From JBEKCB01 sp052139675 (lineage in GTDB: Bacteria > Planctomycetota > Brocadiia > CAIUPP01), in the NCBI GenBank assembly GCA_052139675.1, contig JBKQWE010000012.1, positions 1 to 64,000 on the forward strand: 64,000 nucleotides of DNA, read 5' to 3'. Position numbers and translations under genes: made by a program. Shown here piece after piece: positions 34,815-42,796 of the stretch (its first letter is position 1; each line of letters opens with the position of its first letter). A model generated the notes under the pieces. The model saw only the letters and a list, made by a program, of their open reading frames with translations, made no database searches and was not told the DNA's origin.

Positions 34815-36209
34815 TCAGCGGGCCCTCACATGCTCAACCGCCTTCGAGAAAACGGCGTCAATTTTCTTCTCCGCCTCCGGCGGCAGGCGGTGCGCGCTGC
34901 GGGCGATCTCCTCCTTTGCGCGGGCCCAGGCTTCGCCGAGCACGGTCGGTTCCCGGTCCGCGCGCCAGCGCTCGACGTTCCAGCGGCGGAAGAGATCGGG
35001 GAAGGTGCAGAAGTCGCGGAAGTGCTCGACCGTGTCCGCGACGCCGGCAAAGCTGCCCTGCGCGACGCCCTCGGCGATCAGCGCCACCGCGTCCGTGTCG
35101 CGCTGGACCTCCATGCCGCGCAGGAGCCGCGCGACGTAGGCCAGGATCTCGCGATCAATCACTGCCTGCTGCGGGCTGAAGACCTCGTCCACGGAGAGCT
35201 GGCCGACCGCGCCGAAGCGCCGCGCGCCCAGCAGCGCCTGCCAGAGCACCGAGGCGGTCCGCTCGCACGCGGCCTGTTCGTCCGGCTGCTTGGCCGTGGA
35301 GCGGAAGGCGCCGCGGCGGACCGGCTGGCCGCCGTTGAGGAAGGCGCCCATCTGGACGGCGAGCGTCCGGTACAGGCACCACTCCGGCGAGCCGAAGACG
35401 ATCAGGCCGTACTGGAAGTCGAAAGGGGAAACTCCCAGCTCGAAGCCGCTCTGCGGCAGGCCCAGCGCGTCGGAGGCCATGCTGTGGGCAAGTTCCTCGG
35501 CGACGGACTGGACCACCGCGCTGCGCGGATCGAGCGGGCAACTGGCGCCGGCCATCGGGATGAATCCCCACAGCGCCACCTCGACGTCCGGGTTATCCAG
35601 GAAGGCCAGCGCGGTCTCGATTCCCCGGTCGTTGAAGCGCAGCGGGCTGATGCAGATCTGCTCGGCCAGGACGTAGCGCCGTCCCGCGGCGAGGTCCATG
35701 TCTATGAGGTAGCGCGCTTCCTCCGCGTCCAGCACCGGCAGGCAGCCGCCGAGACGCCGGGAGTTCTTCAGGGCGATGCGTTCGGCGGCGAGGGTCTGAA
35801 TCTCCGGCGGGACGTCGCCGGGCACGACCGGGACCACGCCGGCGATCTCTCGCGCGTCCCACAGGCGGCACATCTGCGCGCATTCGTCGCTGCGGGCCGG
35901 GCGGACGGCCTGGGTCTCCGGGTCGCAATAATTGATGCCCGCCCAGCAGCCGCCGAGGCTGAACTCGCCGTCGTCCGCGCCTTTCAGCGCCCGCCCGCGC
36001 GTCGCCTCCAGGTGCGCCCGAACGCGCTTAGGATCGAAGCGCACGCGCGGGTCCGCGTACGATCCGAACCGCGCCGACAGCCGCTCGACCATCACCGGCT
36101 GCCGGCACTCGACGCCGATCTCCGCCAGGACGCGCAGGGCGTCCTCCAGGACCCGTTCCATGTCCGGCCGGGTCCACGGGCTTGCCAGGCTGGGACGCCA
36201 CAGTGCCAT
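34815..36209 (-). CDS. MttB-like (trimethylamine methyltransferase family) protein without pyrrolysine
   Basis: A 464-residue TIM-barrel protein of the MttB/MtgB superfamily, recognised by its N-terminal helix set, GINYCDPETQAVRP, the ISPLRFNDRG segment and PMAGASCPLDPRSAVVQSVAEELAHSM. True TMA methyltransferase has an in-frame amber codon for pyrrolysine. This gene reads through with no TAG and ends with TGA, so it belongs to the non-Pyl branch, whose known members demethylate glycine betaine, proline betaine or carnitine using a corrinoid protein. No corrinoid protein is adjacent. It sits between dgt and the sigma-54 activator in an operon-like run; substrate unknown. Confidence 0.75.
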   Translation of the reverse strand: MALWRPSLASPWTRPDMERVLEDALRVLAEIGVECRQPVMVERLSARFGSYADPRVRFDPKRVRAHLEATRGRALKGADDGEFSLGGCWAGINYCDPETQAVRPARSDECAQMCRLWDAREIAGVVPVVPGDVPPEIQTLAAERIALKNSRRLGGCLPVLDAEEARYLIDMDLAAGRRYVLAEQICISPLRFNDRGIETALAFLDNPDVEVALWGFIPMAGASCPLDPRSAVVQSVAEELAHSMASDALGLPQSGFELGVSPFDFQYGLIVFGSPEWCLYRTLAVQMGAFLNGGQPVRRGAFRSTAKQPDEQAACERTASVLWQALLGARRFGAVGQLSVDEVFSPQQAVIDREILAYVARLLRGMEVQRDTDAVALIAEGVAQGSFAGVADTVEHFRDFCTFPDLFRRWNVERWRADREPTVLGEAWARAKEEIARSAHRLPPEAEKKIDAVFSKAVEHVRAR

Positions 36210-36221
36210 CGCTCCATCCTC

Positions 36222-37373
36222 TCAGGTGCGCTCAGTCGGCGAGAACAGCTTGGCGTATTCCTCCTGGGCGTAGCGGTCGGTCATCCCGGCCACGTAGTCG
36301 CACACGCCCTGGTGCAGCCCGGCCTGCTCGGCCCACTCCTGGTAATCGGGCGGGAGCTGCTTCGGCTCCCGGATGTACTCCTTGAAAATCTCCTTCACCA
36401 GCCGCCGCGCCTTGTTCGCCATGCGCGCCACGCGGTAGTGCAGGTACACCTGCTGGTGCAGGTGCTTCTGCAGGTCGTCCTTGAGCCGGTGCATGTCCGG
36501 CGAGAGCGCCACCAGGTTGCCCGGCGCGCGGCGGACGGCCTCGACGGAGGCGATGTTCATCTCCTGGAGCCGCTCCGCCGTCGTGCGGCACAGGTCGGTG
36601 ACGAGCAGGTTGATGAGCGTGCGGACGGCCTCGTTGCGGTGATCGCGCGCGGAGAGATCGGCCTGCAGCGGGCTCACGTCGCGCGCGACGGCGGTGAGCA
36701 GCTCGACTTTCTCGAAGACGCTCGCGTCGAGGATCCCCGCGCCGAGGCCGTCGTCGAGGTCGTGCGAGACGTAGGCGATGCTGTCGGCCGCCTCGACGAC
36801 CTGCGCCTCGAGCAGCGGCCGCAGGCCCGGATCGAAATCGCGCGTGCTGGGGTGGTCGTACGTCGTGACGTGCTTGGCGATGGACTCGCGCACTTCCCAG
36901 GTCAGGTTCAGGCCGCGGAACTGCGGGTAGCGGCGCTCGAGGACATCCACCACGCGCAGGCCGTGGAGGTTGTGCTCGAAGCCGCCGTGCCCCTCCATCA
37001 ACTCGCGGAGCGCGTCCTCACCGGAGTGGCCGAACGGCGTGTGGCCGAGGTCGTGCGCCAGGGCGACGGCCTCGGCGAGGTCCTCGTTCAGGTTCAGGAA
37101 GCGCGCGATCGCGCGGGCGATCTGCGCCACCTCGATCGTGTGCGTCAGCCGCGTGCGGTAATGGTCTCCCTCGTGGTTGACGAAGACCTGCGTCTTGTAC
37201 TGCAGGCGGCGGAAGGCGGTGGAGTGGATCACGCGCTCGCGGTCGCGCTGGTAGGCCGGGCGGAGCGGGTGCTCCGGCTCCTCGTGCGCGCGCCCGCGCG
37301 AGCGCCCGCTGCGCATCGCGTAGGGCGCCAACTCGCGCTCCTCGCGTCTCTCGATCTCCTCGCGGTTCAGCAC
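36222..37373 (-). CDS. dgt: deoxyguanosinetriphosphate triphosphohydrolase-like protein
   Basis: HD-domain dNTPase that converts dGTP or other dNTPs to deoxynucleoside and triphosphate. The 383 residues match the short dGTPase-like type: EIERREERELAPYAMRS, STAFRRLQYKTQVF, the HD motif in VALAHDLGHTPFGHSGE and the downstream SIAYVSHDLDDG. The start is GTG 37373, giving VLNREEIER, the conserved family N terminus; it overlaps the HIT stop by seven bases. The open frame continues upstream to 38003, but that is the HIT gene in another frame. Confidence 0.92.
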   Translation of the reverse strand: MLNREEIERREERELAPYAMRSGRSRGRAHEEPEHPLRPAYQRDRERVIHSTAFRRLQYKTQVFVNHEGDHYRTRLTHTIEVAQIARAIARFLNLNEDLAEAVALAHDLGHTPFGHSGEDALRELMEGHGGFEHNLHGLRVVDVLERRYPQFRGLNLTWEVRESIAKHVTTYDHPSTRDFDPGLRPLLEAQVVEAADSIAYVSHDLDDGLGAGILDASVFEKVELLTAVARDVSPLQADLSARDHRNEAVRTLINLLVTDLCRTTAERLQEMNIASVEAVRRAPGNLVALSPDMHRLKDDLQKHLHQQVYLHYRVARMANKARRLVKEIFKEYIREPKQLPPDYQEWAEQAGLHQGVCDYVAGMTDRYAQEEYAKLFSPTERT

Positions 37374-37870
37374 GGCGATTCCTTCTTCCACTCCGCGTCC
37401 ATCATCGCCCAGAGTTCGTCGAGCGCCTGCGGGATGACCTTCACCGAGCCGACGGTGGTCACGAAGTTCGTGTCGCCCGACCAGCGCGGGACGACGTGCA
37501 GGTGAAAATGCTCCTCCAGCCCGGCGCCCGCCGCGCGGCCGAGGTTGACGCCGATGTTGTATCCGTTCGGGTACATCAGGCGGTCGAGCAGTTTCTTCGA
37601 CTCGATGGTCATCGAGAGAATCTCGGCGAGTTCTTCGCGCGAGAGCGACTCGATCTTGCCCTCGTGCCGGAAGGGCGAGATGAGCAGGTGCCCGTTGTTG
37701 TACGGGTACCGGTTGAGCATGCAGAACGCGGTGCGGCCGCGGCGGACGACCAGGTTCGCCCGGTCCTCGCTGGCCGCGGCGGCGTCGCAGATGAAGCAGC
37801 CGTCGGGCTTGCCGCCGAGCCCGCGAATGAACTCCATCCGCCACGGCGCCCAGAGACTTTCCACCGCCAT
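37367..37870 (-). CDS. HIT family nucleotide hydrolase/phosphorylase
   Basis: A 167-residue HIT protein with the active-site triad HFHLHVVPRW near residue 115. The N-terminal LWAPWRMEFI and CFICDAA zinc-binding-type pair are typical of the bacterial AP4A-phosphorylase-like/Fhit group. Expected substrates are dinucleoside polyphosphates or adenylylated compounds. I start at ATG 37870 with GGAAGGG seven bases upstream. It is the first gene of the run HIT-dgt-mttB-like-sigma-54 activator. A possible promoter is TTTACC (37943-37938), 18 bases, TATCCT (37919-37914). Confidence 0.9.
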   Translation of the reverse strand: MAVESLWAPWRMEFIRGLGGKPDGCFICDAAAASEDRANLVVRRGRTAFCMLNRYPYNNGHLLISPFRHEGKIESLSREELAEILSMTIESKKLLDRLMYPNGYNIGVNLGRAAGAGLEEHFHLHVVPRWSGDTNFVTTVGSVKVIPQALDELWAMMDAEWKKESPC

Positions 37871-37913
37871 GCTTGATCCCTTCCGACAATCCTGCCGCCG
37901 GCGCACGGCGCCA

Positions 37914-37943
37914 AGGATACCATAAGACCGTCGGCCCGGTAAA
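37914..37943 (-). promoter_or_regulatory. possible promoter for the HIT gene operon
   Basis: Minus strand TTTACC (37943-37938), 18-base spacer, TATCCT (37919-37914), 44 bases before the HIT start. Moderate match only. Confidence 0.35.
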
Positions 37944-37957
37944 CCGATCCGGGCCGG

Positions 37958-37985
37958 TTGATTTTCGCCCAGGACTTGCTACGCT
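37958..37985 (+). promoter_or_regulatory. possible promoter for the rhomboid gene
   Basis: TTGATT at 37958-37963, 16-base spacer, TACGCT at 37980-37985, 38 bases before the ATG. Confidence 0.4.
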
Positions 37986-38023
37986 GGCCGTCGGCGAGGT
38001 CATTCCGGGAAGGGAAACGGCCC

Positions 38024-38941
38024 ATGTTTTTGCTCGTGCCCTACCGCGTGGATGTTCCGCTCTACCGGAGGCCGATCGCCAACTATGTCATCCTCGCGCT
38101 CCTGGTCGTCTGCTACATCATCGAGCAGACCCAGATGCCCTTCGGCGCGGTCAGCCTCTCGGAAGCTCCGGCCATCGCGCCGTTCGTGCTGAACGGGTGG
38201 AATCCCCTCGGGCTGATCGGCCACATCTTTCTCCACGGCGGCATCTTCCATCTCGCCGGCAACCTGATTTTCCTGTGGGTCTTCGGCAACGCCGTCTGCG
38301 AGAAGGTGGGGAACGCCGCGTACCCGTTCCTCTTCGTCGGGATGGGCATCGTGGCGGGCATGGCGCACGTGCTCTTCAGCGGCCATCCGGCCATCGGCGC
38401 AAGCGGCGCCATCAGCGGCGTCATGGCCATGTGCCTGGTGTGGTACCCGACCAATGAGCTGAGCTGCTTTTACTTCGCCTGGCTTCTCTTCTTCATCCGG
38501 TTCGGATGGTTCGAGGTGAGCAGCTACTGGATCATGCTGCTGGGGCTGGCGTTCGACGTTCTCGGCGTTGCGCTGGGGCTGGGCGGCGTGGCGTACTGGG
38601 CGCACATCGGGGGATTCGCGGCGAGATTAGCCCTGGCGATCGCGCTGATGCAGCGCCGGTGGGTTTCGATGGACGACACGGAGCGGACGCTGCTGGACAT
38701 CTTCGGGCTGAGGACGGCGTGGCGCGACCGCGTGGCGCGGAGCGCTCTGGAGGCCGCGACGGCGGGCAGCACGGCGGTCCGCTATCCGGCGCCGCCGGGC
38801 AATCCCATGCCGATCCCGCAGGAGGACACGATCCCCGTCGTCTGCGCCTGCGGCAAGCTCCTCAAGGCGAAACGCGAATTCGCCGGCCGCAGGGGCCGTT
38901 GTCCCGCGTGCCTGGCGCCGATTCGGATCCCGCAGGAGTGA
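38024..38941 (+). CDS. rhomboid intramembrane serine protease with C-terminal zinc ribbon
   Basis: A 305-residue rhomboid. Membrane segments begin with YVILALLVVCYIIEQ; the oxyanion Asn/His region is FHLAGNLIFLWVFG, the catalytic Ser is in GASGAISGVM and the His in YWAHIGGFAARL. After the membrane core, residues about 225-305 form a cytosolic tail ending in CACGKLLKAK..GRCPACLAPIRI, a four-cysteine zinc-ribbon-like unit. The tail could sense or bind a substrate; rhomboids with C-terminal zinc ribbons exist in several environmental lineages. ATG 38024 has GGGAAGGGA upstream. It does not overlap neighbours. Confidence 0.88.
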   Translation: MFLLVPYRVDVPLYRRPIANYVILALLVVCYIIEQTQMPFGAVSLSEAPAIAPFVLNGWNPLGLIGHIFLHGGIFHLAGNLIFLWVFGNAVCEKVGNAAYPFLFVGMGIVAGMAHVLFSGHPAIGASGAISGVMAMCLVWYPTNELSCFYFAWLLFFIRFGWFEVSSYWIMLLGLAFDVLGVALGLGGVAYWAHIGGFAARLALAIALMQRRWVSMDDTERTLLDIFGLRTAWRDRVARSALEAATAGSTAVRYPAPPGNPMPIPQEDTIPVVCACGKLLKAKREFAGRRGRCPACLAPIRIPQE

Positions 38942-38957
38942 CGAATCGGCCGGCCGG

Positions 38958-39965
38958 TCAGGCCTTCGCGATTTTCCCGCCGGCGCACTCGAGGAACGTC
39001 TCGTACGCCCAGCGGTCCCATTCCGGCTGGACGCCGATGCCCTTCAGGTCGCTGTAATTCCTGGCGATGAAGCCGCCGCGCCGGCCGCTGAAAAGCTGCG
39101 CCATGCGCCGCGCCTCCGCGACGATCCGCGCCCGGTCGCCGCTCGGCAGCACCTGCTGGATGTCCACCGGCGAGAAGAGGCAGAGCCGCAGCGCCTGGAG
39201 CCGCTCCGCCAGCGGTTCGAGCCCGTAGAGCGCCGGCTGGTCGAACTGCACGCAGTTCACGCCGGCCTCGGCCAGGTCGCCGAGGATGTCGCGCACGTTC
39301 CCGCACGAGTGCATGAGCACGTGCAGGCCGCGCTCATGGGCGGCGGCGCAGAGGCGCCGGAACAGCGGCTTGAAGATCTCGCGCCACATCGCGGGGCTGA
39401 CCAGCAGCCGCTCCTGCGTGCCCCAGTCCTCGCAGAAGAAAACGCCGTCCGCGCCGGCCTGCGCGTACTGGGCGATCACGTCCACGAGGAGCGCCGTCAC
39501 GCGGTCGTGCAGCTCGTCCACGCGCGCGCGCTCCAGCAGAAGGTCCTTGAAATAGTTTTCCATCTTGCGCAGGTAGCGGCAGATCGCGAACGGGAACCCG
39601 GGCAGCCCGCCGAGCCGGTAGCGCTCCTTCTCGGCCGCGAACTTCCGGCGCGCCGTGGAGTACCGTTCCGGCGCGGCCATGTCCGGCAGGCGATAGTCCT
39701 TCAACTGGTCCCACTCCGTCAGCGCGGGCTGATAAATCTCGCCGCCGCGGCCCATGCCCGCCATGCGGAACCAGGTGTTGCCCCACTCGTCGGTGTAGAA
39801 CTCCTGCCGCCCCTCCGTCCAGCGGCGCTCGCGCCAGACCGGAGACGGACCGAGCCAGACCTCGCAGAAATCGTCGGCCCGGCCGTCGGTGAAGTTGAGG
39901 CCGATCCGGTCGGGGCCGGCGAATTCCAGATGGCGCTGGATGATCTCGCGGGACGTCATCACCAT
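38958..39965 (-). CDS. UroD-like (uroporphyrinogen decarboxylase family) methyltransferase-type protein
   Basis: A 335-residue barrel of the URO-D superfamily. It resembles the methyltransferase-like branch (MtaA/CmuA relatives), not heme-pathway HemE: FFCEDWGTQERLLVSPAMWREIF and the zinc-type HSCGNVRDIL followed by GVNCVQFDQP are visible, whereas the HemE N-terminal arginine motif is not. Such proteins transfer methyl groups from corrinoid or process small methylated compounds. ATG 39965 with AGAG six bases upstream is likely; MTSREIIQ at 39959 is an alternative. Stand-alone, flanked by a word repeat on its upstream side. Confidence 0.8.
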   Translation of the reverse strand: MVMTSREIIQRHLEFAGPDRIGLNFTDGRADDFCEVWLGPSPVWRERRWTEGRQEFYTDEWGNTWFRMAGMGRGGEIYQPALTEWDQLKDYRLPDMAAPERYSTARRKFAAEKERYRLGGLPGFPFAICRYLRKMENYFKDLLLERARVDELHDRVTALLVDVIAQYAQAGADGVFFCEDWGTQERLLVSPAMWREIFKPLFRRLCAAAHERGLHVLMHSCGNVRDILGDLAEAGVNCVQFDQPALYGLEPLAERLQALRLCLFSPVDIQQVLPSGDRARIVAEARRMAQLFSGRRGGFIARNYSDLKGIGVQPEWDRWAYETFLECAGGKIAKA

Positions 39966-39995
39966 GGGAACTCTTTTCGAAACTTGCTTTTTGTA

Positions 39996-40090
39996 TTCAC
40001 CACCAAGGCACAAACACACCCGGAACGGCAAAAGCCTCCTTGCCGTTCAGCCACACATTACTTGGCGCCTTGGTGTCTTGGCGGTTAATA
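39996..40090. repeat. word-type inverted repeat (CACCAAGGCA words)
   Basis: The left arm CACCACCAAGGCAC at about 39998-40011 and right arm CTTGGCGCCTTGGTGTCTTG at 40061-40080 are complementary. An inner perfect hairpin GAACGGCAA/TTGCCGTTC lies at 40023-40031 and 40040-40048. It lies between the Tim44-Hint gene and the UroD-like gene. Confidence 0.75.
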
Positions 40091-40097
40091 ACAGCCG

Positions 40098-42332
40098 TTA
40101 AGTCGCTCGCGGATGCTGGTAATACCACTCGAGCTGCGCGGCGGGGACGCCTTCGTCCACATTTTCCAGCGCGACCATCTGGAGGCCCTTCGCGGGCGGC
40201 TCCACTTCCTTGAGCTTCCATTGATCGTCCAGCCGGCCGAACGTCCAGTACTGCTCGAACGGCGTGACGTACGGCTGCTCGCTGGCGACCTGGCCGCCGC
40301 GGCGGACGATCTGCTGCGCATGCGCGCTGATCCGCGCGGTGAACTCGTCCTGCGCCTTGTCGCTGTAATTGCGGACCAGGACCAGGTCCACCTTGCGCAC
40401 GCAGAGATTGCGGAACTCGATGGAAGCGCCCTCCGCCTGGCGGCTGCGGAGTTCCTCCTTCAGGTGCAAGGCGATTTCGGGAAAAAGGTCCGCCGCCGGC
40501 ACGCCTTCCGGATCGCCCTGCTCGCGCGCGAGGCAGACCTCGAGAAAGACCTTGCGCGCCCGCTCCGACATCGCCTGCTGGTCCCAGAGCTTGTCGTTCT
40601 CGGCGAGATAGTTCAGCAGCCGCTCGACGCGCGTGACCTTCAATTCCTCGCCGGCCGCAACCGACGGCCCGACCGGCCCTTCGCGCCCGGCCGTTTCCGC
40701 GTAGACCTGCTGGACGCCGTGATCGGTGAACGGCTCGAAGAAATTGTCCGTCTTGAGCGCGTCGGACTCCTTCGTCTGCTCGATCTCGCGCAGCAGCCAA
40801 TGCCCGTCCACGAGGTGGAAGGTCCAGAACTCCTGGAACGGCGCCGGCTCCTGGTCGCCGCGCACGAAGCCGTGCGTCCGGTCGTCCACGTAGTAATCCT
40901 GCGCGCTGGCGCTGATCAGCGCGGTGAACTCGCGGCCGTTGGGGTCGTTCGGGTAGCGCACGTTCACCAGGTCCACCGCTCCGACGTTCAGGTCCTCGAT
41001 GATGTTGATCTCGTGGTCGCGGACCATGCCCTGGATCTGCCCAAGGTGCTCGGCGTAGAGGTCGGGCATCAGCAGCGGCTTCATCGGCGTGTAATCGCGC
41101 GCCTGCCAGCACTTCTGGAGCTCCACGAACACGGCGCGCGCCGTGCCCGCCAGGAGGTCCGGCGCGAACTTGGGATCGCTCTTCGCGATGAACTCCAGCA
41201 GCTTCCGAGTCTTGTCCGCCTTGTTCGCAATCGCGGAGCGGCTGTACGAGAAATCCAGGTTCTCGCCGCGCTCCTTCAGTTTCTCCCTCATGACAGGCAG
41301 CAAAATGAAGACGGCGATGAAGCCGAACCAGATCAGGGCGGACGTGTTGTCCAGGGAACCGCCGCTGCCGTGGAACCCGCCGCCTCCGCCGAAACCTCCG
41401 CCGCCGCCCTTGTTGTGGACCACGAATCCGTCGGCGATGAACGTGTGCGGCTCGCCGACGCGCAGGTTGAACACCGGGCACGCCTCGCCGGTCGGGCGGC
41501 ATTCGATGACCGATACGGACTCGACGCGGCCGTCGCGGAAAACGCAGATCCGGTCGCCGGGCTGCAACTCGCCGGCCGGTCGGAAAGAGCCGTCGGCCAT
41601 CATCAGCGGATGCTCGGCGGTGGTCTTCAACTCGCCCGCCGTCGTGGAGACGACCGTGATCGGTGTGAAGGCGGTTTGGATCGCCTCGACCGGCGAATCC
41701 ACCGCCTGGAAATCCGGCCCCACCGAGAGGACGATGTCGCCCGGCCGAAGCGTCTCGATCGCGGCGCTGCCGCCCGGCGTGCCGATCCGCGTGCCCGCAG
41801 GAAAACAGCCGCCTCCGCCGCCCTTGTTGTGCACCGCGATGCCGGAGGCGAAGTACGTGTGCGGCGCGTCGGTCTGAAGATTATAGACGAGCGTGCAGCC
41901 CCGGACGCGCTCGATGCTCCGAATCGGCTCCGCGCTCAGGCTCATTTCGCCGTCCCAGGCGAAAATCGAATCGCCGACTTTCAGCGCGGCAACGGTCTTG
42001 AATTGTCCATCGCCGACGTAGAACGGATGTTCGGCAGTGGTGCGCAGCGCGACCCGGTCCGTCGCAACCACGACATATTCGTCCACCTCGATCGCCAGCA
42101 CGGCGGCGACGGTGGCGGTGGCGATCTCGCCGGCGGGAGTGAAGGCCAGCAGCTTCTCGCCCGGCTGCACGTCGGCGATGGCGATCTCGCCCCCGTCGGC
42201 GCGGAGGATCGGCGTGTCCGGCAGGAAGCAGCCTCCGCCGCCGCGCGCGAACGCCGCGCCGCCCGCGAGGAACGCCAGCGTCAGCGCGATGACGCAGCGC
42301 ATGCCCTTCTTTCCGGTCTTGGAATCCGTCAT
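40098..42332 (-). CDS. secreted Tim44-like protein carrying two tandem Hint (intein/hedgehog-type) domains
   Basis: 744 residues. A signal peptide (about 11-29) and GGGG lead into Hint 1 (Cys35 to Asn169): C35, T99-A-E-H102, H168-N169. KGGGGG leads into Hint 2 (Cys176 to Asn307): C176, T238-A-E-H241, H306-N307. Then KGGGGG, a Gly-rich stretch with FHGSGG, a membrane helix (about 332-348) and two Tim44-like domains (about 370-525 and 560-735). All Hint cleavage residues are present, but the residue after each final Asn is Lys, not Cys/Ser/Thr, so self-cleavage is more likely than splicing. The neighbour at 42797-44248 is the same protein lacking both Hints. RBS GGGAAGG eight bases before the ATG. 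Confidence 0.88.
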   Translation of the reverse strand: MTDSKTGKKGMRCVIALTLAFLAGGAAFARGGGGCFLPDTPILRADGGEIAIADVQPGEKLLAFTPAGEIATATVAAVLAIEVDEYVVVATDRVALRTTAEHPFYVGDGQFKTVAALKVGDSIFAWDGEMSLSAEPIRSIERVRGCTLVYNLQTDAPHTYFASGIAVHNKGGGGGCFPAGTRIGTPGGSAAIETLRPGDIVLSVGPDFQAVDSPVEAIQTAFTPITVVSTTAGELKTTAEHPLMMADGSFRPAGELQPGDRICVFRDGRVESVSVIECRPTGEACPVFNLRVGEPHTFIADGFVVHNKGGGGGFGGGGGFHGSGGSLDNTSALIWFGFIAVFILLPVMREKLKERGENLDFSYSRSAIANKADKTRKLLEFIAKSDPKFAPDLLAGTARAVFVELQKCWQARDYTPMKPLLMPDLYAEHLGQIQGMVRDHEINIIEDLNVGAVDLVNVRYPNDPNGREFTALISASAQDYYVDDRTHGFVRGDQEPAPFQEFWTFHLVDGHWLLREIEQTKESDALKTDNFFEPFTDHGVQQVYAETAGREGPVGPSVAAGEELKVTRVERLLNYLAENDKLWDQQAMSERARKVFLEVCLAREQGDPEGVPAADLFPEIALHLKEELRSRQAEGASIEFRNLCVRKVDLVLVRNYSDKAQDEFTARISAHAQQIVRRGGQVASEQPYVTPFEQYWTFGRLDDQWKLKEVEPPAKGLQMVALENVDEGVPAAQLEWYYQHPRAT

Positions 42333-42351
42333 CGGCTTGCCTTCCCGGCGA

Positions 42352-42624
42352 TTACGAGGAAAGCACTGCGATAATGGCGCCGAGGATCGCCGCCGCCGCC
42401 ACCACGCTCATGCCCAGGATGCTCGCGGCGACCACCCGGCCGAAATACTCCGCCGCCGCGACGTTGCCGCGCGCGATCTCCTTCTCCTCGTCCATCGCCG
42501 GCGTCATGCGGCCGATGAACCACGGCAGAAACGCCGACGAAACCAGCACCAGCGCGATGCCGACCAAGCCGCCCACCAGCGCGATCACCACCGTCCATCC
42601 GATGTATTGCACGTGGCTGCCCAT
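42352..42624 (-). CDS. DUF350 family small membrane protein
   Basis: 90 residues with three or so hydrophobic segments and the DUF350 core TPAMDEEKEIARGNVAAAEYFGRVVAA. One DUF350 unit; the family's function is unknown and members often occur in tandem or beside other envelope genes. It lies 19 bases upstream of the Tim44-Hint gene in the same orientation. The ATG has AGGAGGGG upstream. Its first 16 codons and about 60 bases of upstream DNA are homologous to the 5' end of the Tim44-like gene at 42797-44248, indicating duplication. Confidence 0.85.
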   Translation of the reverse strand: MGSHVQYIGWTVVIALVGGLVGIALVLVSSAFLPWFIGRMTPAMDEEKEIARGNVAAAEYFGRVVAASILGMSVVAAAAILGAIIAVLSS

Positions 42625-42693
42625 GCTTCCCCTCCTTGAACCGCGAGTGCAACGTCATTGTAGTCTTGCCACGAAGTTTTGCAAGAAGGAATT

Positions 42694-42775
42694 CAGCCGC
42701 AAAGAGGCCCAGGACGCGCAAGAGAAGAATCCAGGAGCATTTTACTTCCTCCGCCTCTTGCGCCTCTTTGCGGCC
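42694..42775. repeat. word-type inverted repeat (CCGCAAAGAGGC words)
   Basis: Left arm around 42695-42727 (GCCGCAAAGAGGCCCAGGAC and GCGCAAGAG) and right arm 42748-42775 (CCTCTTGCGCCTCTTTGCGG) are complementary word strings. It lies between the Tim44-like gene and the DUF350 gene. Confidence 0.75.
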
Positions 42776-42796
42776 AATGTTTCCTTTCCGCGAATG

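Noticed and set aside
34815..36209. Pyrrolysine-containing trimethylamine methyltransferase
   Set aside because: No in-frame TAG; the gene runs to a TGA and resembles the non-Pyl branch.
33018..37505. 1495-codon open frame on the plus strand
   Set aside because: It lies opposite four well-supported genes (sigma-54 activator, MttB-like, dgt, HIT). It is rich in Arg, Ala, His and Asp with no family motifs, as expected for an antisense shadow in high-GC DNA.
40098..42332. True splicing inteins
   Set aside because: Both Hint domains end in Asn followed by Lys, not Cys/Ser/Thr, and the host is not a typical intein host; no homing endonuclease is inside. Self-cleavage is more plausible.
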